DNA from: an uncultured Bacteroides sp.
GTDB lineage: Bacteria; Bacteroidota; Bacteroidia; Bacteroidales; Bacteroidaceae
NCBI GenBank assembly: GCA_900555635.1
Contig: USLU01000004.1
Location: 62,001 to 126,000, forward strand
Direction of reading: 5' to 3'
DNA: 64,000 nucleotides
Position 1 is the stretch's first letter; every line of letters starts with the position of its first letter. The translations under genes and the position numbers were made by a program. A model generated the notes under the pieces. The model ran no database searches and had not been told where the DNA came from. It was given only the letters and a program-made list of their open reading frames with translations. This document shows positions 1 through 10,040 of the stretch, one piece after another.

Positions 1-1841
1 TCAGTATAATCCACCCAAACTTTCATTTTTCCCGGTTCACGGTTATCCCAAGCATAATATGGAATAAATTTATAAGTATCGTCACCATTGACCGCCGTTA
101 TCGTCACTACACCATTCAGCAAACCCGGCTCAAAAGCCGTCATATAGTTCATAGAAGGTAACAAAGCAGCTTTCTCATATTGAGGATTGTCTATCTCCTC
201 CATACAATATACCAGTGGTCCGCGTTGCAAACAACGCTTGCCTGTATTCGCTTTGACACGCGGGTCGGCAGCTACCACTTCTACAGGCATCGCCATATCA
301 AAAGTCACTTCGTCACCCTGCTGCCAAGCACGGTCAACCAAGAGATAACCCATTTCTTCGATAGGTTTACATTCTTTACCATTAACGGTCAACGTATAGT
401 TCTTACACCAATCAGGCAAATGCAGTTTTAAGGTAAATGCCTTCTTTTGGTCAGGGTTGAGTATAAACTGCACTTTACCCTCCCATGGATAGTTTGTAGC
501 TTGCTTTATAGCCACAGGCATACCATCAATATTGACATTGGTTTCGCTGGCAATATAAAGGTTCACCCACAAAGCATCGGAAGAGGTGGCATAAACATAA
601 TTACCTACGGAGGGTAAGAAGCGTGAGATTTGACTGGGGCAACAAGCAGTTCCGTACCAAGGTTTACGATGGTGTGTACCGTCCGCCTCTAATGGATTGA
701 CATAGAAAAAGCGGTCGGCAGACAAAGATATACCTGCCAATGCACCGTTGTACATCGCTTTCTCAAGGATATTAACGTACTTGCCGTCTCCTTTCAACAT
801 GTTCATACGCTGATTCCAGAATACCATGCCGACTGAAGCGCAAGTCTCACAATAAGCCTCAGCATTGGGCAAATCATAATCCTCGGTAAAACCTTCGTTC
901 TTGCGTGAAGATCCAATACCACCGGTAGCATACATTTTTGTATTAATCACATCATCCCAAAGACGATCCAAGGCATGCACATAAGCAGTATCTTTGGTTA
1001 TAGAAGCCAAATCAGCCATACCGGTAAACATATACATGGCACGTACGGCATGTCCGCTAATTTTAGAAAGTTGACGCACGGGGACTAAATCCTGATAATA
1101 GTCTTTTGCTTTCCAATCACCATATCCATGACCACGTTGCTCAAGCAGCCAATTAGAAAGTTTTAAATAGCGCTCGTCCTTTGTTTGGCGATATAGTTTC
1201 ACCAAAGCAAGTTCTATTTCCTGATGCCCGGGTACCCAGGTCTTTTTCCCTTCACCAAAAGTATGGTCTATATGATCGGCATATTTAATGGCTACATCCA
1301 GTAACGAGCGCTTGCCTGTGGCATTGTAATAAGCAATGGCAGCTTCTATCAGATGTCCGCAACAGTACATTTCATGTTTGTCCATATTGGTCCATCTTTC
1401 ATTCAGATTACCCAGAATAAAATAAGTCATCAGATAGCCATCCTCCTGTTGTGCCGATGCTATCTTGGCAATAATATCGTCCAACTTCTTTTCCAGTTCT
1501 GGATTGGGATGATTCATCAGAGAATAGGCACAACCTTCTATCATTTTGTAAAGATCAGAATCATCATATACCAGCCCTTTGAACTCACCTTGTTCCAAAC
1601 CTCCGGCAATGGCGAAGTTCTTCACACGTTGCGTTTCTACTTCGCACTGATGGATGCAAGCCGGTAAAGTGACCTCGGCATGTTTGTCAATACGCGGTAA
1701 CCAGAAGTTATCGGTAATCTTCACCTGAGAGAAGTTTACAGGTTCATTTTTTTGGAAAGGAACATCTTTCTGCACAGTACTGCAAGAAAATATTCCGGTA
1801 GTTGCTATAAGCAAAAAAGTGAGTTGTTTTATTCTATTCAT
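1..1841 (-). CDS. GH127 beta-L-arabinofuranosidase-type lipoprotein, C-terminus cut by window edge
   Basis: The reading frame is open from the ATG at 1839-1841 to the left edge, about 613 codons, so the C-terminus is missing. The start MNRIKQLTFLLIATTG followed by FSC is a lipoprotein signal peptide, which suggests anchoring at the outer membrane. The protein is of the DUF1680/GH127 type. In this family a zinc ion is held by an E-x-C pair and a CC pair, and one Cys of the CC pair acts as nucleophile. Here ETC lies near residues 330-332 (in AYCETCASVG) and CC near residue 398 (in GTACCPSQISR). The likely role is release of terminal beta-L-arabinofuranose from plant glycans. It lies 171 bp downstream of the GH3 gene on the same strand, so it may be the last gene of this PUL or have its own promoter. 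Family assignment is firm; linkage specificity is inferred. Confidence 0.88.
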   Translation of the reverse strand, partial: MNRIKQLTFLLIATTGIFSCSTVQKDVPFQKNEPVNFSQVKITDNFWLPRIDKHAEVTLPACIHQCEVETQRVKNFAIAGGLEQGEFKGLVYDDSDLYKMIEGCAYSLMNHPNPELEKKLDDIIAKIASAQQEDGYLMTYFILGNLNERWTNMDKHEMYCCGHLIEAAIAYYNATGKRSLLDVAIKYADHIDHTFGEGKKTWVPGHQEIELALVKLYRQTKDERYLKLSNWLLEQRGHGYGDWKAKDYYQDLVPVRQLSKISGHAVRAMYMFTGMADLASITKDTAYVHALDRLWDDVINTKMYATGGIGSSRKNEGFTEDYDLPNAEAYCETCASVGMVFWNQRMNMLKGDGKYVNILEKAMYNGALAGISLSADRFFYVNPLEADGTHHRKPWYGTACCPSQISRFLPSVGNYVYATSSDALWVNLYIASETNVNIDGMPVAIKQATNYPWEGKVQFILNPDQKKAFTLKLHLPDWCKNYTLTVNGKECKPIEEMGYLLVDRAWQQGDEVTFDMAMPVEVVAADPRVKANTGKRCLQRGPLVYCMEEIDNPQYEKAALLPSMNYMTAFEPGLLNGVVTITAVNGDDTYKFIPYYAWDNREPGKMKVWVDYT

Positions 1842-1899
1842 AGTTCTGAATGTTATATTAGTTCTTTATTTAAAAAGCACCTTGTTCATCTATTTTGTG

Positions 1900-1907
1900 C
1901 AAAAGAA
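1900..1907 (-). promoter_or_regulatory. possible degenerate -7 promoter element for the GH127 gene
   Basis: On the minus strand this reads TTCTTTTG, one mismatch from the Bacteroides -7 consensus TAnnTTTG, about 60 bp before the ATG at 1841. No clear -33 TTTG is seen. The gap 1842-2012 holds nothing else obvious. Confidence 0.3.
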
Positions 1908-2012
1908 GCCAATCCAAGGTAATAGTCATCTCATTATCGTATCATAAAATGAAAAAATCCAATCAATGAGACATGAATACTACAAACAGTGAAAAAAAGT
2001 ACAGAAATTAAT

Positions 2013-4607
2013 CTACAGGATACGTACTTCTTTCTCTACCCCTGTCGATAAACGAGGCTGACCTCCTCCTACAAATATCGAAATCTTACCCTGAGGTTGC
2101 AAAGCCGTTCCTTGTTCGGAAACGATTTGTAATGCTTCGGCAGGTAATGTGAAATGAAGGGTTTTCAGCTCATTTTTCTTTAATCTAATGCGCTGGAAGT
2201 TCTTCAAAGCACAACGAGGAACCCGATAAGTAGAAGAGTGATGGGTCAGATATAGCTGAACTACTTCTTCACCGTCGCGTTGTCCGGTATTCCGGACATC
2301 TATCGCAACTTCTATAGGTTCACCTGTTCTTACTTCAACCGGCAGACGCAAATTGCTATAGCTGAAAGTAGAATAACTCAATCCGAATCCAAACGGATAA
2401 AGTGCTTCTTTTTCAAAATAACGGTAAGTACGTCCTGCCATTGAATAGTCTTCATAGGACGGCAAATCAGCATCCGAACGATAGAACGTAACCGGCAAAC
2501 GTCCGGCAGGATTATAATCTCCAAAAAGGACATCGGCTACAGCATCCCCAGCCGACTGACCTCCATACCAGACATTAACAATAGCAGGTATATTTTCGGC
2601 TTCCCATTTTATGGCCAATGCGCTACCGGTCTGCATCACAAACACTACCGGTTTACCCGTATTATGGAGTGCCTGCATTAAACGGGTCTGTACTTCTGGC
2701 AAATTAATAGTAGTGCGGTCTCCCTTATAAAAACCAGGCAAATCAACCGGCATTTCCTCACCTTCGAGACGTGGAGAGATACCACCGGCAAACAATATCA
2801 CATCGGCATCAGCCACACGAGATGCCAGCTCATTATAATCCGTCTTTTTTATGGTGCCGCCTTCCATAGAGATAGCTGCTCCTTGATCTCCTTGAAAATA
2901 TTCCAGACAAATATCATATTTCTTTCCCTTCTTCACATCGAAAGTATAAATATCAGCCATCTCCTCGTGATAACTAAAATGATCCATCACCTTCTTACCA
3001 TCGACAAACAACCGGAAACCGTCATCCCCCGAAACACGAAGAGTAAAAGTCTGATTCTCCTGTGGAATAAATTCTCCCGTCCAGCGGGCTGACATCCAGG
3101 CAGCTTTGATGCCCGGAGCTATTTCATCGTCTACGCCACCACGAAATCCTATTCGGGCTTCGTGTCGTGAAAGTACGGGAGTACCTTCCAGTTTGATATT
3201 GTTGAAGTAATCGGCATGAACGCCTTTACTACCATTACTTTGCAACAGCTGCCAGATATCAACAGGGTAAAACATACTGTCGTCAGTCAGATTGACTCCC
3301 TTCTCATAAACCACTTCGACATCCGAAGATACTTTGCGACAAATCCCTTCTAAAAAGGTTGTCAGCTTTCCCGGCGTCCCATTATAATTGCCAAGTAAAG
3401 ATACTGAGTCAGTAGCAGCAGGACCTATAACAGCAATCTTCCGCAATTTCTTGCTAAGAGGAAGCAGGTTGTTTTCATTTTTTAATAGCACGATGGACTT
3501 ACGAGCCATCTCCAAAGCATCCTTGCGATGTTGCTCACAATCGACTACCGAATAAGGAATAGCTGTATAAGGGTTTTCTCCTTCCGGAAGAAATAATCCT
3601 AACTTCATGCGGGCAAAAAAAAGACGGCGGAGCGATACATTCAAGTCTTCTTCAGTAATCTTACCATCACGGACTGCCTCTTTCAAAGCTTCGTAACTAC
3701 CTCCGCATTCGAGATCCGTTCCGGCACGTACTGCTTTTGCCGATGCTGATTTTGCATCTGCATACGTTTTATGATACTTATAAAAATCATCAATAGCTCC
3801 GCAGTCGGATACAATATACCCTTTAAATCCCCAACGATCACGCAATATTTCGACCTGCAATGCATCACTGCCGCAACATGGTTCACCATCCAAACGATTG
3901 TAAGCACACATCACTGAAGCCACACTACCTTGTTGTACTAAAGTCTGGAATGCAGGTAAATAAGTATCTGCTAAGTCATAGCGATTGGGAGTTGCATTAA
4001 AATGATGGCGGTCGTATTCTGGACCGCTATGTACTGCAAAATGCTTGGCAGTAGCTACTAGTTTCAGATAGTTTGGATCATCTCCTTGAAGACCGCGTAC
4101 AAAAGCCAACCCCATGCGGGAAGTCAGATAAGGGTCTTCGCCATAAGTCTCCTGCCCTCTGCCCCAACGCGGGTCTCGGAAAATATTAATATTGGGAGAC
4201 CAATAAGTCAATCCTTGATAAATGCCTCGTTGTCCTTCGCGAACAAACTGATGGTGCTTAGCACGAGCCTCATCGGAGATAATTGAAGCCGCCCGCAACA
4301 AAGCATCGTCATCAAAAGTAGCGGCCAGCCCGATTGCCTGAGGGTAAACAGTAGCTATGCCTGCACGGGCAACACCATGAAGACATTCGTTCCACCAATT
4401 ATAAGCGGGAACTCCTAAACGGTCGATAGCCGGAGCATCATTCATCATTTGCCCTATTTTTTCTTCCACAGTCATGCTGGATATAAGCTTTTCCACCCTT
4501 TGTTCCATAGAAAGGGAAGTATCTTGCCAAGGGTAAACAACGGATTGTGCGCTGAGTAACTCAGCGCACAATAAAAGAACTAATAATAAATTAAAAGATT
4601 TCTTCAT
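2013..4607 (-). CDS. GH3 beta-glycosidase with PA14 insert
   Basis: This is an 864-residue secreted GH3 enzyme with the signal peptide MKKSFNLLLVLLLCAELLSA. The (beta/alpha)8 domain spans about residues 30-360. It holds the substrate-binding KHF motif in ATAKHFAVHSGPE and the nucleophile Asp in GYIVSDCGAIDDF, near residue 267. The second alpha/beta domain is interrupted by a PA14-like module at about residues 464-600 (HADYFNNIKLEG onward), and a fibronectin-III-like domain ends the protein. The LHGVARAG and EDPYL segments resemble the beta-xylosidase/beta-glucosidase branch of GH3. It would remove beta-linked terminal sugars in the periplasm. It lies 7 bp after the GH127-type gene at 4615-6642, so the two are probably co-transcribed. 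The exact sugar is not readable from sequence. Confidence 0.93.
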   Translation of the reverse strand: MKKSFNLLLVLLLCAELLSAQSVVYPWQDTSLSMEQRVEKLISSMTVEEKIGQMMNDAPAIDRLGVPAYNWWNECLHGVARAGIATVYPQAIGLAATFDDDALLRAASIISDEARAKHHQFVREGQRGIYQGLTYWSPNINIFRDPRWGRGQETYGEDPYLTSRMGLAFVRGLQGDDPNYLKLVATAKHFAVHSGPEYDRHHFNATPNRYDLADTYLPAFQTLVQQGSVASVMCAYNRLDGEPCCGSDALQVEILRDRWGFKGYIVSDCGAIDDFYKYHKTYADAKSASAKAVRAGTDLECGGSYEALKEAVRDGKITEEDLNVSLRRLFFARMKLGLFLPEGENPYTAIPYSVVDCEQHRKDALEMARKSIVLLKNENNLLPLSKKLRKIAVIGPAATDSVSLLGNYNGTPGKLTTFLEGICRKVSSDVEVVYEKGVNLTDDSMFYPVDIWQLLQSNGSKGVHADYFNNIKLEGTPVLSRHEARIGFRGGVDDEIAPGIKAAWMSARWTGEFIPQENQTFTLRVSGDDGFRLFVDGKKVMDHFSYHEEMADIYTFDVKKGKKYDICLEYFQGDQGAAISMEGGTIKKTDYNELASRVADADVILFAGGISPRLEGEEMPVDLPGFYKGDRTTINLPEVQTRLMQALHNTGKPVVFVMQTGSALAIKWEAENIPAIVNVWYGGQSAGDAVADVLFGDYNPAGRLPVTFYRSDADLPSYEDYSMAGRTYRYFEKEALYPFGFGLSYSTFSYSNLRLPVEVRTGEPIEVAIDVRNTGQRDGEEVVQLYLTHHSSTYRVPRCALKNFQRIRLKKNELKTLHFTLPAEALQIVSEQGTALQPQGKISIFVGGGQPRLSTGVEKEVRIL

Positions 4608-4614
4608 TTCTTCT

Positions 4615-6642
4615 TTATTTTCTTGTTACCGGGAATTCAGTAATCCGTAAAGTAGTGCAACCATAAGGTACAAGAATAATATCCTCTTCAGGTAAGGTAT
4701 TTATTTGATATTGTGTGCTGTAAGGTAAAGGTCCTGTCGACCCGTTATATAGTTGCCATTCATTCATACGTTTACCTTTGGCGTGAATCTCTATCGGAGC
4801 ATTCTCCAAATTCCAAGGATAGCCACTCACGGGTTTCTCTACCACACGGAAAGACTCAGCTATTTTTTCCGGTTTCAGTGATTCTTCTTGCAGGCAATAG
4901 TTCCAGGGAGAAGTGGGATGAACCTCATAATACCAGTCACCATAACGATCACCAAATTTACGATCGTCTTCCACTTTGTTCCATTTCTCTCCTATTCGCA
5001 ATGCATACACCAATGGTCCACGTTCTACTACGGCAGATCGTTCGTACCAACGAGAAATTGAAATTGCCATCGGCAATTCTAATTCTATCACATCTCCGGT
5101 ACGCCACTCTCTATAAACTTTAAAGATGGAACCCGAAGATGCTTTCGACCATTCTTTGCCATTGACTTTCACAACAGCTTCCTTACACCAGCCTGGTATG
5201 CGGAGATGTAAAGGAAATGCCACAGATTTCACTTTCTTATCAGGAAGAGAGAAATGTATACGAACAGTTCCTTCAAAAGGATAACCGGTATCTTCAGTCA
5301 TACAGACAGTTACACCACCGGCAACTTTCGCTGTAACCTCTGACGGAGAATAAAACAAAGCAGCCAAACCTCGGTCCTCCGTGGCAAACCATAAGTTGCG
5401 GGTAAACTTAGGCCAGCCTTGATGCAAATTGGATGTGCAACACGGATATCCTGCCAAAAGACCGAATAATTGGTCAGTACCGTTGTAGCAGGTCACAAAA
5501 TTACGATCTTGCCGGGAAATCTCTACCTGATTAAGCTGTTGATAGTACTGGCGAGCATCAAAATTATCGGTAATTTGTGTTGGTAATGCATTAAATGCCA
5601 CACGTTCCAACCAATCAGCCCAATCAGTCCGTCCGGTAATCTCCACCATCTTTTCCAAAGAAAACATCATTTCTACAGCCGTACAGAGTTCGGAACCTTG
5701 CGTAGGATTACCGGTATGCAAGAGTTCATCAGCGCCATAAAGTCCTGTAGGCCAACCATGAGAACGTTTCAAATCAGCATAGGCTTGGTCAATAGCGTCC
5801 ATGTGGCTACGGTCTTTAGTTGCCTGGTAACGAATGATGGGTTGCTTCATGGCTTGTGCCAGGTTTACACAATGCACGCTGAAAAGATTATTCAACATAT
5901 CTCTGCCAAGAAATTCACCTGTCCAATCAGTAGTCTGCTTGGTTAGCAAATCGCCCAGTTCAAGTAAGTATGCATCACCGGTGATGTTATACAGCCAATA
6001 TACAATCATCAAGTTATCGCCTCCACGTTCACGTCCCCAGAAAGTCCAATGATCCAACGGTGCATTAGGCAGCTCTTTTAACTGATATTTAAAGTAATTG
6101 GTCATAAACGGAATGATACGCTGATCTCCTGTAGCATCGTAATATTGCTTCATGAACTTCAGTACAACCATCTTTGGCCACCAGTCGCGCGCATTGTTCC
6201 GTTGTAAACCCGATTCAGGAGCACGGTCTTCATAAGGACCGAAGTAACCATCAGGTTGCTGGCTTTTCAATACCCATTCTATCCAAGGCTGTACTTTTTC
6301 CTTCAGTTGGGCATCGTCCATGATATAAGCGAGTGGCAACAGACCATCTATCCAGTATGGGCCACGTTCCCAAACGTCACCGTCGCCGCCTAACCAACCA
6401 TTACGAGGTCCCATTACCTTGGAATAAAGTTCATCCAAATGACCAGTCATGCCATTACACACACGTTCCATCTGATCCTTAAGCCATCCTTGAGGACGAA
6501 CAGCACCTATAGGAAGTTCCATATAGCTCTTTGTCATCAACGGAGCACGATTATTCAAATAGAGTCCAGTTGCGTCTTGAGCCTTTGCAGTACACAGGAT
6601 AGTTGCTGCAAAGGTGAGAGAAAATATTATCTTTTTCTTCAT
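4615..6642 (-). CDS. secreted GH127-type (DUF1680) glycoside hydrolase
   Basis: A 675-residue protein with the signal peptide MKKKIIFSLTFAATILCTAKA. It belongs to the DUF1680 group that includes beta-L-arabinofuranosidases. The expected metal and nucleophile residues are present: an E-L-C triplet in GSELCTAVEMMFS and a CC pair near residue 400 in GYPCCTSNLHQGWPKF. It is clearly different from the GH127 gene at the left edge, with another N-terminus (LPIGAVRPQGWLKDQ), so it is not a recent duplicate and may act on another linkage. It could belong to GH127 or a sister family such as GH146. It sits between the GH3 gene (7 bp gap) and the large gene upstream (8 bp gap), in the middle of an operon. 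The function as an arabinofuranosidase is inferred from the family. Confidence 0.82.
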   Translation of the reverse strand: MKKKIIFSLTFAATILCTAKAQDATGLYLNNRAPLMTKSYMELPIGAVRPQGWLKDQMERVCNGMTGHLDELYSKVMGPRNGWLGGDGDVWERGPYWIDGLLPLAYIMDDAQLKEKVQPWIEWVLKSQQPDGYFGPYEDRAPESGLQRNNARDWWPKMVVLKFMKQYYDATGDQRIIPFMTNYFKYQLKELPNAPLDHWTFWGRERGGDNLMIVYWLYNITGDAYLLELGDLLTKQTTDWTGEFLGRDMLNNLFSVHCVNLAQAMKQPIIRYQATKDRSHMDAIDQAYADLKRSHGWPTGLYGADELLHTGNPTQGSELCTAVEMMFSLEKMVEITGRTDWADWLERVAFNALPTQITDNFDARQYYQQLNQVEISRQDRNFVTCYNGTDQLFGLLAGYPCCTSNLHQGWPKFTRNLWFATEDRGLAALFYSPSEVTAKVAGGVTVCMTEDTGYPFEGTVRIHFSLPDKKVKSVAFPLHLRIPGWCKEAVVKVNGKEWSKASSGSIFKVYREWRTGDVIELELPMAISISRWYERSAVVERGPLVYALRIGEKWNKVEDDRKFGDRYGDWYYEVHPTSPWNYCLQEESLKPEKIAESFRVVEKPVSGYPWNLENAPIEIHAKGKRMNEWQLYNGSTGPLPYSTQYQINTLPEEDIILVPYGCTTLRITEFPVTRK

Positions 6643-6650
6643 AATATGTC

Positions 6651-9600
6651 TTATTTTGATGGATATACTTTGATTGTTTTGGTAACATAAGTGTCTTTCA
6701 CCTTATCGAAATCCACATTGAAAGTATATACGCCATTGGCATTCTTTACTTCAGAAGATACTCCTTCTATACGCTCATAACCATCGGGCAAATATAATTC
6801 GAGCGGACAAGTTGTTTCCGAACGTCCTTCTGCAACAACTTCCAGCACTCCATTTTCCACACATTGGCTTATCACGTGAATCCCCTTCGACATTTCTTCG
6901 TATTGTGAAAGACGATAAGCCGGCTGAGCAGACATACCTTCACGGAATGTTATTTCAACAGAAGCATTCTTGTCTAAAGCAATAGCCAAGTCTATCACAA
7001 CGTATTCTCTGTTAGCAAGTAGTTCATACGTTGCTTTTTCACCATTCACACGTACCTGTTCAACTTGAGTACCGGGAGCGAGCATCGGACGGAAATCAAC
7101 TGCCACGGGATGGGTTGAGGATAAGTGATACACCTGTTTACCTTTCTCTTTTGTCATATCTAAAGATAGGGAAGCATCCGCCATACGCAGATTCTTTACT
7201 TGCAATGAATTCCAATGGAAAGGCAGGCGAGGTGCCAATACCATCCGTTTGTTCAAAGCATCGGGTACAAACCCCAGCATACCTTCAACAGCAGGTTGTA
7301 ATACCATTGTTTCCGACCAGCATTGGTGTAGGGTTACACCCGAAGGTTTGTACACTAAACCATTGATTACTTCGGGAACACGTCCATGGGAAATGCCTTT
7401 ATAATTCAACATATTGGACATGATATGCGAAAATCCCTGATTATAACGGCCTACTTGATACTCTGCCAAAGCAGTCCATCCCGTGAACAAAGGCCACACA
7501 CTGCCAAAATGATAAGCAGTAGGACTAAAGACTGAATGTGAATCGTCTATCATGCGTACTCCCCAATCAGCCGAATATCGACCGGAAGCGAACTCTTTAA
7601 CCATGCGATAAGAATTATCGATATCCGTCACCCCCATATAAACAGGTACTGTAGTCAGCACAATACACTCATCTGTAAAACTACCGTCCTTGCGTTTACC
7701 GTAATTAAAGTAACCTTTCTCATTCCAAAAATCACGGTTAATAATCTTATTAACGATTTTAGCTTCTGCTGCATATTTAGCCTCATTTTCAGTATCTCCA
7801 ACCTGAGCAGTCAGATAAGCGGCATCATTCAAAGCCGCATTCCATAAACCGGAAAGATAAAATTCGGTATGCGATCCATAAAGCTCACCACCTTCGAGCC
7901 AGCCATGACCTACATTCGTAATTTCTATCAGGTGATCACCATCCGTATCTGTGGAGTAGCAGTAGTCCATTGCCCGTACAATAGCAGAAGAATGTTGCTT
8001 GATAAACTCAATATCGCCGGTAGCTCGCAGATAACGCGCCATCAAGTTTACAAACAGCGGTGTGGCATCCGAAGCGTCAAAATGTACAGAACCGCTGGAA
8101 GTAAGTTCATGGTAGATTTTACCATCCACTTGTTGATAGCGAATCAATGTTTCCAACACTTCACGAACCGTCTGGAAATCTCCTAAACCAGCAAAAGCAA
8201 AGGCAGACCAAACCGCATCACGACCAAAGTACCACGCATATCCCGGACGCCCGCTCACTTTATGCGCCCCACCCCATCCACGTCGGGAAGAAGAGTAGCC
8301 TGCCATCAATGAAGTACCTATGCCCGGTGTTTCTACAATAAATTGTGCCGAACTAAGGGTAGCCCAACGCAAGCCTTCATTAAATAGTGTATCAGGAGTC
8401 GTTATAGACAAATTATCATTCAAATAATCAGTATAATAGTTTTGGCTTGTGTTGAAAATATCCTGTGGCGATTTCATAGCGACGGCATACTCCGCAAGAG
8501 CTTTATCAAGTCCTTCGTTACCTGCTACCATAAATAAGTCGAAAGCCTGTTTATCCGCCACCTCATAAGATACGGAAGAGGCTACCTGCAATTTGTCCGT
8601 GTTGACACCTTGCGGTTGCCCACCCGGATAGTTGAAGTTATCAAACCGGCCGGCTAACAGTGATTTTCCCGGTAAATTGGCTCCAACAAGCGAAACGAAC
8701 TCTTTATTCACATCACGAACAATAAATGCATTGGCCTCTGCAGACCAATGATAGAATATTGAGCCTAAAGCACTCTCATCATAAGGCCACATAAAGCGCA
8801 GATTACTTTTATAATCGGTTACTATACGGCGAATAGCATTACCAGTCCATTCATAATGCGCTACAATCACCGGCTTATCAACTTGTGAGGTTAAGACTTC
8901 TTTCATTTGAAAGCCATTTCCCTGATAAGTGCGGATAATAGCATTGGCACGCAACTCAACTTTAGATTGATAAGAAGCAAGAGATACTAACGTATCTTGA
9001 CCGGCTACATCCAGCCATACACGATAATCGCGAAGCGATAGAAAAGGATGAGTCCATATTTCTTCTATGCCCGCTTTTTCTTTAGCCACCAGCACCGTTC
9101 TTCTTGAAGGCAAGTCAATGCTGGTATTCGTTGCCTCCCACTCGATGGTTTCGGCTATAGCAGGAAGTTTCCAAGCCACCGGTTGACTCATCGCTACTTT
9201 CTCAACTGCCAGCTCTTCCGACACCACTTCCGTAGGACGGTCTTCCCAATAGAAAGTCTTACTATCCATAGGTTTCCCGGCTAGATAATTCAGGCAATTG
9301 CGAGTAAACTGATTCAGTATTTCCGTATGAAAATTATCTTTTTCGTAATACAAAAAGCCGCCAATCGCCAATATCTTACCCTTACCAACCGGAGTTTCCC
9401 AAAGCACTTTATCTTTAGGATGGTAAAAGATATATTCCCAAAGTGTACCTATCACTTTCGCATTCTCCGCTTGCGGCTTCTTATCACCAAAGAAACCTAA
9501 TACACGGCATTGATTATCTTCTTTGCCATGCCACGTATAAGCACCGCCAAACATCTTATCAAACAACGGATGTTCCCGATAGGCATGGAATCCGGCTTTT

Positions 9601-10022
9601 CTTCCAAAGCCTTCGTCTTTAGCGTCAAAAACAGTTGCTTCAATCTGTTCGGGTTCAAGCTGCCATACATTGAGCAGACGCACAGCTTCCATCGACAAAA
9701 TCAATTTACCACCCTTGGCAACATACTCTTTCAAAACATCACCCATCTGTTGTTCACGGTTGGTAATGGGTAAAGAATCAGGTCTATGATACCACACTAT
9801 ATCATAATCTGATAAACCGGACAACTTGTCTATAGAAACTTGCTCTAAAGAAATGCTTTTCTCCGAATCTAACAGATTACTTAGTGCCGTGGTCTCTGAT
9901 GCTTGTTGGCGGGCATCACTGCCAACCAACAAAGCTACTTTTAAAGTTCGTTCACTACATGACGTAAAGACACACAGCAAACAAAAGAAAAACACTATAT
10001 ATCTACTACTTAAGTTCATCAT
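6651..10022 (-). CDS. lipoprotein: ThuA/GATase-like domain plus (alpha/alpha)6-barrel glycosidase-like domain
   Basis: An 1123-residue lipoprotein (lipobox in LLCVFTSCSE). Residues about 27-260 look like a flavodoxin or GATase1/ThuA-like fold (LKVALLVGSDARQQ, DYDIVWYHRPDS, VGKGKILAIGGFLYYE). A beta-rich region follows, then from about residue 560 an (alpha/alpha)6 barrel resembling the glycogen-debranching, GH63 and related group. Signatures there include GRPGYAWYFGRDAVWSAFAF, HFDASDATPLFVNL and FGSVWPLFTGWTALAEYQ. A beta-sandwich tail ends it. The ThuA-like part has no visible catalytic triad, so it may be a binding or structural domain. The enzyme probably hydrolyses an oligosaccharide linkage outside the cytoplasm, but I cannot name a GH family. 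It lies 8 bp before the GH127-type gene and 18 bp after the FGE-fusion gene in one apparent operon. Confidence 0.68.
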   Translation of the reverse strand: MMNLSSRYIVFFFCLLCVFTSCSERTLKVALLVGSDARQQASETTALSNLLDSEKSISLEQVSIDKLSGLSDYDIVWYHRPDSLPITNREQQMGDVLKEYVAKGGKLILSMEAVRLLNVWQLEPEQIEATVFDAKDEGFGRKAGFHAYREHPLFDKMFGGAYTWHGKEDNQCRVLGFFGDKKPQAENAKVIGTLWEYIFYHPKDKVLWETPVGKGKILAIGGFLYYEKDNFHTEILNQFTRNCLNYLAGKPMDSKTFYWEDRPTEVVSEELAVEKVAMSQPVAWKLPAIAETIEWEATNTSIDLPSRRTVLVAKEKAGIEEIWTHPFLSLRDYRVWLDVAGQDTLVSLASYQSKVELRANAIIRTYQGNGFQMKEVLTSQVDKPVIVAHYEWTGNAIRRIVTDYKSNLRFMWPYDESALGSIFYHWSAEANAFIVRDVNKEFVSLVGANLPGKSLLAGRFDNFNYPGGQPQGVNTDKLQVASSVSYEVADKQAFDLFMVAGNEGLDKALAEYAVAMKSPQDIFNTSQNYYTDYLNDNLSITTPDTLFNEGLRWATLSSAQFIVETPGIGTSLMAGYSSSRRGWGGAHKVSGRPGYAWYFGRDAVWSAFAFAGLGDFQTVREVLETLIRYQQVDGKIYHELTSSGSVHFDASDATPLFVNLMARYLRATGDIEFIKQHSSAIVRAMDYCYSTDTDGDHLIEITNVGHGWLEGGELYGSHTEFYLSGLWNAALNDAAYLTAQVGDTENEAKYAAEAKIVNKIINRDFWNEKGYFNYGKRKDGSFTDECIVLTTVPVYMGVTDIDNSYRMVKEFASGRYSADWGVRMIDDSHSVFSPTAYHFGSVWPLFTGWTALAEYQVGRYNQGFSHIMSNMLNYKGISHGRVPEVINGLVYKPSGVTLHQCWSETMVLQPAVEGMLGFVPDALNKRMVLAPRLPFHWNSLQVKNLRMADASLSLDMTKEKGKQVYHLSSTHPVAVDFRPMLAPGTQVEQVRVNGEKATYELLANREYVVIDLAIALDKNASVEITFREGMSAQPAYRLSQYEEMSKGIHVISQCVENGVLEVVAEGRSETTCPLELYLPDGYERIEGVSSEVKNANGVYTFNVDFDKVKDTYVTKTIKVYPSK

Positions 10023-10040
10023 ATTTGCTTATTAAAAGTT

